Assembly: GCA_018725275.1 (NCBI GenBank)
Contig: QLUC01000070.1
Location: 1 to 8,506 of the forward strand
Direction: 5' to 3'
From: Bacillota bacterium
GTDB taxonomy: Bacteria; Bacillota; UBA994
DNA length: 8,506 nucleotides
Part shown: piece by piece, positions 1 to 6,794 of the stretch
Layout of the letters: the number at the start of each line of letters is the position of its first letter
How positions within the stretch are numbered: the first letter of the stretch is position 1
The notes under the pieces: generated by a model
Seen by the model: the letters and a program-made list of their open reading frames with translations, nothing else
What the model was told of the DNA's origin: nothing
The model's database searches: none
Program-made: the position numbers and the translations under genes

Positions 1-2
1 AC

Positions 3-163
3 GAGCGCACCAATACGGTTGCTGGCTACCGCGGGCCTAGTTTTGTGCTGCTAGAGACCGGCTCCACCCGGGCCTTTATTACCGGGCGGGAAATTAGGCG
101 TGAACATCGTCGACGCACCCTACCCTGCTGCGCCCACTGTGGGCCGGACGGGCGGGGAGTTCA
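3..163 (+). pseudogene. Upstream, frame-disrupted part of the oppA-like solute-binding protein gene
   Basis: This segment reads as the N-terminal-side continuation of the solute-binding protein that follows, but in other frames. From base 3 the frame gives GPSFVLLETGSTRAFITGRE, which resembles the region just before the 'VGVKALDDYTL' block of family 5 peptide-binding proteins. From about 94 the best continuation is one frame over (LGVNIVDAPYPAAPTVGRT), with codon third positions rich in G and C. From about 164 the frame moves once more into the long open frame. The two likely extra bases fall near the short runs GGGAAATT (about 88-95) and GGCGGGG (about 151-157). The downstream frame is closed by TAG at 95-97 and TGA at 101-103, so it cannot be extended upstream. 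That the parts belong to one gene is inferred from family resemblance; the exact shift points are uncertain. Signal peptide and start lie outside the window. Confidence 0.6.
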
Positions 164-1522
164 GGTTTTGCCACCGTCGGCGTCCGGGCGCTCGACCGCT
201 ACACCGTGCAGTACACGCTGCGGTCTCCCGCTTCGTTCTTCTTGTCGGCTCTGACCTATGTCTGCTTCTTCCCGGCGAATGGTGCTTTCTTGGCCGAGAC
301 CGGAGCGCGCTTTGCCACCGACCACCTCACCATTTTAAGTAACGGCGCCTACATACTCAGGGCCCATGTGCCCCAAAATCGCCGCGAATTGGTGAAGAAC
401 ACCCGCTACTGGGACCGCGACAATGTACATATTGACCGCTTGTTCTTCCAGTTTAACCGTGAAGCTGCTGCTCTGGCCCCCGAGATGTTTGTGCGGGGTG
501 AGATTTCGAGCGCCTCCATCCCCACCGCCATCATCGACGGTTGGCGCCTTGACCCCGTGCGCCGCGAACTGCTTCGCCCGGCTCCGGTCGGTGCGTTTGC
601 CTTCTGGCATGCCTTTAACTTCAACCCACGGATGGCCCCGCAATTTGAGCCGGAAAATTGGCGTCGGGCGGTGTTGAACCTCAATTTCCGCAAAGCCATC
701 TTCCACGGGCTAGACCGCGTGGCGGCCATGCTCACCTTTGACCCCTATGACCCGCTGCGGCAGATAAGTAACACCATCACTCCCGTCAACTTTGCCAGTG
801 TCGATGGCATAGACTACACCAACCTGCCGGCCTTGCAGCCCATCGTGCGGATGCAGGTCTTTGATCGGGCCCTAGCCCTCACGCACCGCAATCGCGCCAT
901 GACCGAACTGCGCGCGGCGGGCGTCACCTTCCCCATCAGGGTAAAGATGCCCTTTAATACCGGTTCGCCCGACTGGACCAATCGCGCCCAGGTTATCGAA
1001 CAGCAGCTCGAGAGCCTGTTTGGTCGCGAATTTATCGATGTCATGCCGGTGGGTTACCCTCCGACTGGTTTCCTTGATGCCACGCGGCGCCCCGGCAACT
1101 ATGCCATCCAAGAAGTGAACTGGGGCCCGGACTTTCTCGACCCTGAGGCCTACACTCAGCCCTTTGAGGCGGGGCACCTTACCTACAGCGACATCGCTCT
1201 GGCCAGTGCCAACTACCAAAGACTGCTCAATGCGGCCAAGGCCGAGGGGAGGAATATCAGGCGGCGCTTCGAGCTCTTTGCCGAAGCGGAAGCCTACCTG
1301 ATACAAAATGCCTTAGTCATGCCCTACCGCGTGGGCGGCGGCGGCTATGTGGCTTCGCGTCTCCATCCCTTCCAAGGCTCGTACGCGGCCGCCGGACCAG
1401 CCGTCGGTAAATTTAAGTTTCAACGGCTGTTAGATCGCGCCATGAATGTCGAGCAGTTTAACGAGGCCCAGACCATCTGGGCGCGTGATCGCGTTATCGC
1501 TCTACGGAAGGCTGGACAGTAA
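104..1522 (+). CDS. Peptide ABC transporter solute-binding protein (family 5, OppA/DppA-like), 5' end disrupted
   Basis: Extracellular receptor that would capture peptides and deliver them to the OppBCDF pore. Recognisable protein starts at about 164 (FATVGVRALDRYTVQYTL), a signature block found well inside family 5 binding proteins. It continues through SNGAYIL, KNTRYWDRDNVHIDR and an EAATLAPEM-like stretch to NWGPDFLDPEAYTQPF, the usual C-terminal-lobe block. The stop is TAA at 1520-1522. About 450 residues are visible; relatives are about 530-600, so the lipoprotein signal and first part of lobe I are missing. The GTG at 206 codes for an internal valine of the DRYTVQYTL block and is not a credible start; the frame itself is open only from 104. 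The start given is the edge of the open frame, not an initiation site. Immediate neighbours are oppB, oppC, oppD and oppF on the same strand. Family assignment is strong; peptide specificity cannot be read. The gene may be a true pseudogene or intact with errors in this sequence. Confidence 0.85.
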   Translation, partial: TSSTHPTLLRPLWAGRAGSSGFATVGVRALDRYTVQYTLRSPASFFLSALTYVCFFPANGAFLAETGARFATDHLTILSNGAYILRAHVPQNRRELVKNTRYWDRDNVHIDRLFFQFNREAAALAPEMFVRGEISSASIPTAIIDGWRLDPVRRELLRPAPVGAFAFWHAFNFNPRMAPQFEPENWRRAVLNLNFRKAIFHGLDRVAAMLTFDPYDPLRQISNTITPVNFASVDGIDYTNLPALQPIVRMQVFDRALALTHRNRAMTELRAAGVTFPIRVKMPFNTGSPDWTNRAQVIEQQLESLFGREFIDVMPVGYPPTGFLDATRRPGNYAIQEVNWGPDFLDPEAYTQPFEAGHLTYSDIALASANYQRLLNAAKAEGRNIRRRFELFAEAEAYLIQNALVMPYRVGGGGYVASRLHPFQGSYAAAGPAVGKFKFQRLLDRAMNVEQFNEAQTIWARDRVIALRKAGQ

Positions 1523-1526
1523 CAAC

Positions 1527-1532
1527 AGGGAG
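1527..1532 (+). promoter_or_regulatory. Shine-Dalgarno for oppB
   Basis: AGGGAG lies between the oppA-like stop and the oppB reading frame. Seven bases downstream the oppB frame has ATC (1540), and thirteen bases downstream ATT (1546), rather than a standard start codon. The site therefore argues that translation starts near 1540, well before the first GTG at 1630. Confidence 0.5.
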
Positions 1533-1539
1533 CGGGGGA

Positions 1540-2511
1540 ATCTATATTCGTAGCCATGCCGGCGCCCTGCCGACCTATATCCTCAAAAAGTCGCTGGGCG
1601 CCCTCATTACCGTCTTCTTCGTCATCACGGTGGTCTTCTTGCTCATGCGGCTCATGCCCATCGAAGGCTATTTCGGCGATGATTTCGACCGCTTAGCCCC
1701 GGTACAGCGCGAGGCCATCTTGCAGAAGATGGGTCTACTGGACCCTTGGCACATCCAGCTAGCCAATTTTTACCATGACCTCGCCCGCGGGGACCTCGGG
1801 ACCTCCATCATTTTTCGACCCAATGTGCCGGTCGCGGAGATTATCGCGCCCAAAATTCCCTATTCGCTCAAGTTTGGCCTGGCAGCAATGGCGTTATCTT
1901 TGTCGCTGGGCCTTCTTCTTGGCATCTTCCAGGCGCGGGAGAAGGGCAAGTGGCCGGACGCCCTAGGTACGTCCTACGTCATCTTTATTAACGCCGTGCC
2001 CGCCGCCGTGTATTTCTTGTTCATCCAGCTCTATTTGACCCAGCTCAGCGGGCTGCCCATCCTCTACTCTCCCGAGCGGCCTCTCAGTTGGATACTTCCG
2101 GCGGTGAGCATGTCGCTGGGGGGCATTGCGGGCTATGCCATGTGGATACGCCGCTTTATGGTGGATGAACTAAACAAGGACTACATTAAGCTGGCCCGTG
2201 CCAAGGGCTTGTCCAACACCCGGGTCATGTTTTCCCATGTATTGCGCAACGCCTTCGTGCCCATGGTGCAGCACCTGCCGACCACCCTCCTGATGACCAT
2301 CGCCGGCTCAATCTTTATCGAGTCGCTGTACTCCATTCCCGGCATGGGTGGACTCTTGATTGACGCTATTTCGCGGCAGGATAACCCCTTAGTGCAGGCC
2401 TTGGTGCTCATCTATTCAACCATCGGTGTTTTTGGGCTCTTCATCGGCGATATCCTCATGGCCATCACCGACCCGCGCATCAAACTAGAGAAAGCAGGGG
2501 GGGCTAGGTAG
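1540..2511 (+). CDS. oppB: Peptide ABC transporter permease OppB
   Basis: One of two membrane subunits forming the peptide channel of the Opp importer. The usual N-terminus is present: PTYILKKSLGALITVFFV followed by LLMRLMP, a cytoplasmic start and first membrane helix. Then come an outer loop (residues about 45-100), several hydrophobic helices, and the EAA coupling loop at about 212-235 (DYIKLARAKGLSNTRVMFSH) that docks on the ATPases. It ends with the typical GDILMAITDPRIKLE. The start is a problem. The frame is open from 1489, but before GTG 1630 it offers only ATC 1540, ATT 1546, CTG 1567 and other rare codons. GTG 1630 would delete most of helix 1. I placed the start at ATC 1540 because AGGGAG sits seven bases upstream, giving 323 residues, close to the family norm. 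CTG 1567 (314 residues) is an alternative, as is a base error near 1540-1560. The stop directly abuts oppC. Function is confident, start is not. Confidence 0.9.
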   Translation: MYIRSHAGALPTYILKKSLGALITVFFVITVVFLLMRLMPIEGYFGDDFDRLAPVQREAILQKMGLLDPWHIQLANFYHDLARGDLGTSIIFRPNVPVAEIIAPKIPYSLKFGLAAMALSLSLGLLLGIFQAREKGKWPDALGTSYVIFINAVPAAVYFLFIQLYLTQLSGLPILYSPERPLSWILPAVSMSLGGIAGYAMWIRRFMVDELNKDYIKLARAKGLSNTRVMFSHVLRNAFVPMVQHLPTTLLMTIAGSIFIESLYSIPGMGGLLIDAISRQDNPLVQALVLIYSTIGVFGLFIGDILMAITDPRIKLEKAGGAR

Positions 2512-3447
2512 ATGGAAGAACAAGCCCTCTTTGTTTTAGCCGAGCGCGATGTGGCGGATGCCGAGCGAAGCGGCTACTCAGATTACTCCTACTGGGGTTC
2601 GACTATCCGAGTTTTCATGAAGAATTATGCCGCGGTGTTCTGCCTGGGGTTACTAATTGTGCTCCTTGTCTTTACCATGGTGCAGCCCTACCTGCCGGCG
2701 CAGCGGGACCCCAATGAAATCCACCTCAGCCAAGAGACCTTTAGGCAACTGCGCAATGTGCGGCCGGGGGCAGAGTTTTGGTTTGGCACTAACTCCATCG
2801 GGCAGGATTTATGGGCGCGCATCTGGAGCGGCACGCGGACATCGCTGGGCATAGGCATTGCCGTGGCTAGCTGGAATGTGCTCATCGGCATCATTGTCGG
2901 CACCCTCTGGGGTTATGTGCGTAAGTTAGAGCGTGTGCTTACCGAGGTGTACAATGTGCTGGACAATATACCCAGCACCATCATCATGACCCTCATCGCC
3001 TACATGTTGCGCCCGAGCATCAGCACCATGGTCATCGCCATGGGTGTGACGGGCTGGGTGCCGGTGTCGCGCTTTATTCGCACCCAGGTCATCATCATCC
3101 GCGACCGCGAGTACAACTTGGCGTCGCGCTGCCTAGGCACGTCCACTGGGCGCATTATCACGCGCAATATTTTGCCCTACTTGGTTTCGGTCATCATGCT
3201 CCGTTTCGCCTTGGCCATTCCGGGCGCCATAGCTTCGGAGGTCTTTTTAACCTACATCGGGTTGGGGCTGCCGCTCCACATACCATCGTTAGGCAATCTC
3301 ATCAACGAAGGTCGCCAGCTGATGATGATCCCCGTCATGCGCTACCAGCTCATCTTCCCCTCCGTGGTCGTGTCCCTCATCACCATATCGTTCTATGTCA
3401 TGGGTAATGCCTTCTCCGATGCGGCAGACCCCAGAAACCATGTCTAG
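2512..3447 (+). CDS. oppC: Peptide ABC transporter permease OppC
   Basis: Second membrane subunit of the Opp importer, partner of OppB. The 311-residue product has a cytoplasmic N-terminal arm (about 1-38) and a first helix at about 39-60. A long outer segment holds the OppC/DppC signature FWFGTNSIGQDLWARIWSGTR, a form of the common 'HxFGTDxxGRDxxSRxxxG' block. A bundle of helices follows, and the EAA coupling loop at about 198-222 (DREYNLASRCLGTSTGRII). It ends in the usual NAFSDAADPRNHV (compare 'DALDPR'). Length is normal for the family. ATG 2512 follows the oppB stop with no gap, so translation is probably coupled; the purine- and G-rich end of oppB would supply the ribosome binding site. 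The oppC stop TAG (3445-3447) sits within the ribosome binding site of oppD. No damage is seen. Confidence 0.95.
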   Translation: MEEQALFVLAERDVADAERSGYSDYSYWGSTIRVFMKNYAAVFCLGLLIVLLVFTMVQPYLPAQRDPNEIHLSQETFRQLRNVRPGAEFWFGTNSIGQDLWARIWSGTRTSLGIGIAVASWNVLIGIIVGTLWGYVRKLERVLTEVYNVLDNIPSTIIMTLIAYMLRPSISTMVIAMGVTGWVPVSRFIRTQVIIIRDREYNLASRCLGTSTGRIITRNILPYLVSVIMLRFALAIPGAIASEVFLTYIGLGLPLHIPSLGNLINEGRQLMMIPVMRYQLIFPSVVVSLITISFYVMGNAFSDAADPRNHV

Positions 3448-3451
3448 GGGG
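3446..3451 (+). promoter_or_regulatory. Shine-Dalgarno for oppD, overlapping the oppC stop
   Basis: AGGGGG begins inside the oppC TAG and ends six bases before ATG 3458. It decides the oppD start in favour of 3458 rather than the in-frame ATG 3395, which lies inside oppC and has no family-like protein after it. Confidence 0.75.
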
Positions 3452-3457
3452 TGCCGT

Positions 3458-4480
3458 ATGAAACAACCGTTACTTTCTGTTGCGGACCTGTACATAAAGT
3501 TTAGCTTGCGCGGGCGCGTCCTCACGGCCATTCGGGGTGCTTCGCTTGACCTCTATGCCGGAGAGACCCTCGCCATTGTGGGTGAATCCGGTTCAGGCAA
3601 GACGGTGCTAACCAAGTCCTTTGTCGGTATGCTCGATGCCAATGGCTGGGTGGACGCCGGCTTCATCCGTTTCGCGGGGCAGGACCTCGCCAAGTACCGG
3701 GGCGACGGGCAGTGGAGGACCATTCGTGGCAAAAAGATAGCTATGGTCTTTCAAGACCCCATGACGGCGCTCAACCCCTTGCGCACGGTGGAGCTCCACA
3801 CCCCCCTGCGCGGCATGGCGGCCAAGGACAGAGCCATCGAGCTCCTCTCCCAGGTGGGCATCGCTTTGCCCGAGCAGCGCTACCACCAGTACCCCCACGA
3901 GTTCTCGGGGGGGATGCGCCAGAGGGTGGTCATCGCCATCGCCATGAGTTGCAGCCCGCAAATCTTAATCTGTGACGAGCCCACCACCGCCCTCGATGTC
4001 ACCATCCAGGCGCAAATCCTCGACCTCATTCGCCGGTTACAGACCGAGTATAACTTGACCGTCATCTATATCACCCACGACCTTGGGGTGGTCGCTAATG
4101 TCGCGAGCAGGGTGGCTGTCATGTACGCGGGCGAAATCGTCGAGTGTGGCACCAGCCGCGAGATTTTCTACAATGCGCAGCATCCCTACACCTGGGCTTT
4201 GCTATCTTCTTTGCCCCAGCTAGGCATTAAAGGTCAGCCGCTGTTTTCTATCCGGGGAACCCCGCCCAACCTATTTGCCGAAATCAAGGGCGATGCCTAT
4301 GCCCCCCGCAACTCCTATGCCCTCGAGATTGATTTTGTCAAACGACCGCCCTGTTTTCAGGTCAGTCCGACGCACTATGCCAGGACTTGGCTGCTCGACC
4401 CGCGGGCGCCTAAGGTAGAGCCGCCGGCGACCATCAAGCATTTGCGGGCGAAATTTGTGGAGGGTGCACTATGCAAGTAA
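3458..4480 (+). CDS. oppD: Peptide ABC transporter ATP-binding protein OppD
   Basis: Cytoplasmic ATPase that pairs with OppF to drive peptide import. From ATG 3458 the product is 340 residues. Visible parts are Walker A GESGSGKT (42-49), Q-loop VFQDPMTALNP, ABC signature FSGGMRQRV (from 149), Walker B ILICDEP (about 169-175) with catalytic Glu 174, D-loop TALD and H-loop His 207 (THDLGVV). The C-terminal oligo_HPY extension starts at HPYTWALLSSLP. In many OppD/DppD proteins this tail has four cysteines that bind a [4Fe-4S] cluster. Here the matching residues are Asp 279, Asn 285, Asp 292 and Thr 310, within GDAYAPRNSYALEID and THYARTWLL. From memory, other Bacillota OppD proteins have this cysteine-free tail, so it looks like a natural subtype and not damage. 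The gene overlaps oppF by 10 bases. Function is confident; substrate unknown. Confidence 0.95.
   Translation: MKQPLLSVADLYIKFSLRGRVLTAIRGASLDLYAGETLAIVGESGSGKTVLTKSFVGMLDANGWVDAGFIRFAGQDLAKYRGDGQWRTIRGKKIAMVFQDPMTALNPLRTVELHTPLRGMAAKDRAIELLSQVGIALPEQRYHQYPHEFSGGMRQRVVIAIAMSCSPQILICDEPTTALDVTIQAQILDLIRRLQTEYNLTVIYITHDLGVVANVASRVAVMYAGEIVECGTSREIFYNAQHPYTWALLSSLPQLGIKGQPLFSIRGTPPNLFAEIKGDAYAPRNSYALEIDFVKRPPCFQVSPTHYARTWLLDPRAPKVEPPATIKHLRAKFVEGALCK
4459..4463 (+). promoter_or_regulatory. Shine-Dalgarno for oppF, inside oppD
   Basis: GGAGG within the last codons of oppD is seven bases before ATG 4471. It supports that ATG over the in-frame ATG at 4495 and makes the 10-base oppD/oppF overlap real. 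Confidence 0.75.
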
Positions 4481-5409
4481 GCAAAGAAGTACTCATGGAG
4501 GTGAAAAACCTCCGCGTGGAGTTTAAGGGTGGGTCAAAGAAACCCTTTGTCGCCGTCGACGACATTAGCTTTAAAATCTATCGGGGCGAGACCTTTGGCC
4601 TGGTCGGTGAGTCGGGCTCGGGCAAGACCAGCATTGGGCGCGCCATGGTGCGCATCAATGAAGCGGCCGGCGGAGAAATCCTGTTCAAGGGGCAAAGGAT
4701 TAATGGCCTTATCTCGAAGGAGCTAGACCGCGAAGTCACCCAGAAAATACAGATGATATTCCAAGACCCCATGGCCTCGCTGAATGAGCGCGCCAAGGTG
4801 GACTACATCGTCGCCGAAGGGCTCTACAACACCAAGGCCTACCAGAGCGAGGCCGAGCGCAAAGCTATGGTCAGCCAGGCGCTCTTGGCGGTCGGGCTTT
4901 TGCCCGAGTTTGCCTCGCGCTTCCCCCACGAGTTTTCAGGGGGGCAGCGGCAGCGCATCGGGGTGGCGCGCGCCTTGGTCATGCAGCCCGAGTTCATCAT
5001 CGCCGACGAGCCCATCTCCTCTCTGGATGTTTCCATTAGGGCCCAGGTGCTGAACCTGCTCGCCGAATTGCAGCAACAAAGAAATCTGACCTATATGTTT
5101 ATCGCCCATGACCTTTCGGTGGTGCGCTTTATCACCGACCGGGTGGCGGTCATTAATCGGGGGCAATTGGTCGAGTTGGCCGACACCGAAGACCTCTTTG
5201 CCAACCCCTTGCACCCCTATACCCGTTCGCTGCTTTCGGCGGTGCCCATTCCCGACCCGGCGCTCGAACAAGCAAAAGTAATCATCCCCTACGACCCACA
5301 GAGCCACGATTATGCGGTGCACAAACCATCGTGGGTGGAAGTCACGCCCAAGCACTTTGTGCTGGGCAATGCCACCGAAATCCAAGAATACCGGCAAAGA
5401 TTGGCGTAG
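4471..5409 (+). CDS. oppF: Peptide ABC transporter ATP-binding protein OppF
   Basis: Second ATPase of the Opp importer, forming the nucleotide-binding dimer with OppD. The 312-residue product has Walker A GESGSGKT (46-53), Q-loop IFQDPMASLN, signature FSGGQRQRI (from 155), Walker B FIIADEP (175-181) with Glu 180, and H-loop His 213 (AHDLSVV). All catalytic elements are intact. The end has the oligo_HPY segment (LHPYTRSLLSAVPIPDP) and a tail HDYAVHKPSWVEV...PKHFVLGNATEI, a style typical of low-GC Gram-positive OppF rather than the enterobacterial form. The start at 4471 is set by a GGAGG seven bases upstream and overlaps the oppD end. LysA follows two bases after the stop, so oppF is not the last gene of the transcript. 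Confidence 0.95.
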   Translation: MQVSKEVLMEVKNLRVEFKGGSKKPFVAVDDISFKIYRGETFGLVGESGSGKTSIGRAMVRINEAAGGEILFKGQRINGLISKELDREVTQKIQMIFQDPMASLNERAKVDYIVAEGLYNTKAYQSEAERKAMVSQALLAVGLLPEFASRFPHEFSGGQRQRIGVARALVMQPEFIIADEPISSLDVSIRAQVLNLLAELQQQRNLTYMFIAHDLSVVRFITDRVAVINRGQLVELADTEDLFANPLHPYTRSLLSAVPIPDPALEQAKVIIPYDPQSHDYAVHKPSWVEVTPKHFVLGNATEIQEYRQRLA

Positions 5410-5411
5410 CC

Positions 5412-6716
5412 ATGACAAAGCAAAATAACTTCCTTCAGGGTAACATGCGCCTGAACGACCGCGGACACCTGGTGATTGGGGGCTGCGACAGCGTGGCCCT
5501 CGCCCTAGAGCATCAAACCCCCCTTATCGTCTACGATGAAGAGCTCATCAGGGAGAATTGCCGTCGTTATCGGCAGAGCTTTGCCCAAGGTAAGCATCGC
5601 GTGGCTTATGCCGGCAAGGCCTTCCTCTGCCTGGCCCTGTGCCGGTTGTTAAACGAGGAAGGACTGTACTTGGATGTGGTCTCGGGCGGCGAACTGCACA
5701 CCGCGCTGGCGGCAGCCTTTCCCCCCGAGCGCATCTACTTCCACGGCAACAACAAAAGCCCCGCCGAAATCAAAATGGCCTTGGACGCTGGGGTGGGTTG
5801 CCTGGTGGTGGATAACCTCTATGAATACTCTCTGCTAAAAGCAATGGCCAAGGACTATAAGCGCAAGGTGTTCTTGCTTTTGCGCGTGGCACTGGGGGTA
5901 GATGCGGCCACGCATCACTACATTCGCACCGGTCAGCATGACTCCAAGTTTGGCTTTTCCCTAGGCGGGAGCGAGCTTGACCAGGTGGTCGCGGATGCCT
6001 TGGCGGACGAGACGCTCGAACTTTTGGGTTTTCATAGTCATATCGGCTCGCAAATCACGAGCCTCGAGGCTTTTCGCCAGAATGTGGAGATCATTTATTC
6101 CTTGGCACGGCACTACGGCGAAAAACACTCTTGGCAAGTACAAGAGATCAACTTGGGCGGCGGCCTGGGGGTGCCGTACCTGCCCGAGGACGAGGCGCAG
6201 AGCATCGAAGACTTTGCCGGCCATATCATTAGGGCGGCGGCCGAGCAGCGGGCGGTGGATGGCTTTCTACCCCGACTGACCATTGAGCCGGGGCGCTCGA
6301 TTATCGCGGCCGCCGGCACCACCCTCTACACTGTAGGCTCTATCAAGAGCGTTCCCACGGTGCGCGACTATGTGGCTGTTGACGGCGGCATGACCGATAA
6401 CCCCAGGACCGCCCTTTACCAGGCCAAATACAGCTGCCTCCTGGCCAATCGCGCCACCGCGGAAGCCACGAAGTTGTACACCATTGCCGGCAAATCTTGT
6501 GAATCAGGCGATATACTCATCTGGGACCATGCCCTCCCCGCAGTGAAAAGCGGCGACCTGCTCGCCGTCCTAGTCACCGGCGCCTACAACTACAGCATGG
6601 CCAGTAACTACAACCACCTGCCCCGACCGGCGGTGGTCATGGTCAGTGGCGGCCTGGCCCGGGTCATCATCGCACGCGAAAGCTATGCCGACCTGGTGCG
6701 CCTAGACCGCCTGTAA
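5412..6716 (+). CDS. lysA: Diaminopimelate decarboxylase LysA
   Basis: PLP enzyme of the cytoplasm that converts meso-diaminopimelate to L-lysine and CO2, the last step of lysine synthesis. The 434-residue product is full length. Motifs are YAGKAF with the PLP lysine Lys 69, LDVVSGGEL, FHGNNKSP, a THHYIRTGQHDSKFG block, HIGSQ (His about 210), NLGGGLGVPY (about 248), EPGRS (about 292), VAVDGGMTDNPRTALY, and the active-site GKSCESGD with Cys 363, which reaches the partner subunit of the dimer. The CESGD cysteine and HIGSQ favour LysA over ornithine or arginine decarboxylases of the same fold. ATG 5412 is chosen because FLQGNMRLNDRGHL aligns with the normal LysA N-terminus; it has no good ribosome binding site, so coupling to oppF, whose stop is two bases upstream, is likely. 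ATG 5445 is a shorter alternative. Its place behind an opp operon, without other lysine genes in view, is unusual. Confidence 0.95.
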   Translation: MTKQNNFLQGNMRLNDRGHLVIGGCDSVALALEHQTPLIVYDEELIRENCRRYRQSFAQGKHRVAYAGKAFLCLALCRLLNEEGLYLDVVSGGELHTALAAAFPPERIYFHGNNKSPAEIKMALDAGVGCLVVDNLYEYSLLKAMAKDYKRKVFLLLRVALGVDAATHHYIRTGQHDSKFGFSLGGSELDQVVADALADETLELLGFHSHIGSQITSLEAFRQNVEIIYSLARHYGEKHSWQVQEINLGGGLGVPYLPEDEAQSIEDFAGHIIRAAAEQRAVDGFLPRLTIEPGRSIIAAAGTTLYTVGSIKSVPTVRDYVAVDGGMTDNPRTALYQAKYSCLLANRATAEATKLYTIAGKSCESGDILIWDHALPAVKSGDLLAVLVTGAYNYSMASNYNHLPRPAVVMVSGGLARVIIARESYADLVRLDRL

Positions 6717-6729
6717 AGTGCAAGCGAAA

Positions 6730-6769
6730 GGACGGGTACATCTGTTCGCAAGAACAGATGTACCCGTCC
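6730..6769. terminator. Perfect 18-bp hairpin with GCAA loop between convergent lysA and ferritin genes
   Basis: The left arm 6730-6747 and right arm 6752-6769 are exact reverse complements over 18 bp; the loop is GCAA (6748-6751), a GNRA tetraloop in + strand RNA. It starts 13 bases after the lysA stop and ends 25 bases before the ferritin stop, the right place for a two-way terminator. The tails are poor, however: + strand continues CACTATGTTGG with no T run, and the - strand has only TTT before C. It may instead be a 3' stability hairpin or one copy of a dispersed palindromic (REP-like) element. The hairpin is certain; its role is inferred. Confidence 0.55.
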
Positions 6770-6794
6770 CACTATGTTGGCCGTTGTTTGGGAC

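Noticed and set aside
88..166. Programmed ribosomal frameshift in the binding-protein gene
   Set aside because: Two shifts would be needed close together, no slippery site with a following structure is evident, and this gene family is not known for it.
206..208. GTG at 206 as the start of the solute-binding protein
   Set aside because: It encodes a valine inside the conserved DRYTVQYTL block and would remove the signal peptide and part of lobe I; matching protein is visible upstream.
872..1306. 144-codon open frame on the - strand within the solute-binding protein gene
   Set aside because: It is antisense to clear family 5 protein and its translation shows no family-like motifs; a GC-driven shadow.
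3395..3457. Upstream ATG 3395 for OppD
   Set aside because: It lies inside oppC, the added 21 residues are unlike OppD, and AGGGGG is correctly spaced for ATG 3458.
5331..5411. Upstream start near 5331 for LysA
   Set aside because: The added residues are oppF read in another frame; LysA homology begins at ATG 5412.
4936..5418. 160-codon open frame on the - strand within oppF
   Set aside because: Antisense to intact OppF motifs; no recognisable protein features.
6743..6756. GTTC-N4-GAAC in the hairpin as a LexA (SOS) box
   Set aside because: The Bacillus-type box is GAAC-N4-GTTC; here the half-sites face the opposite way and are explained by the hairpin.
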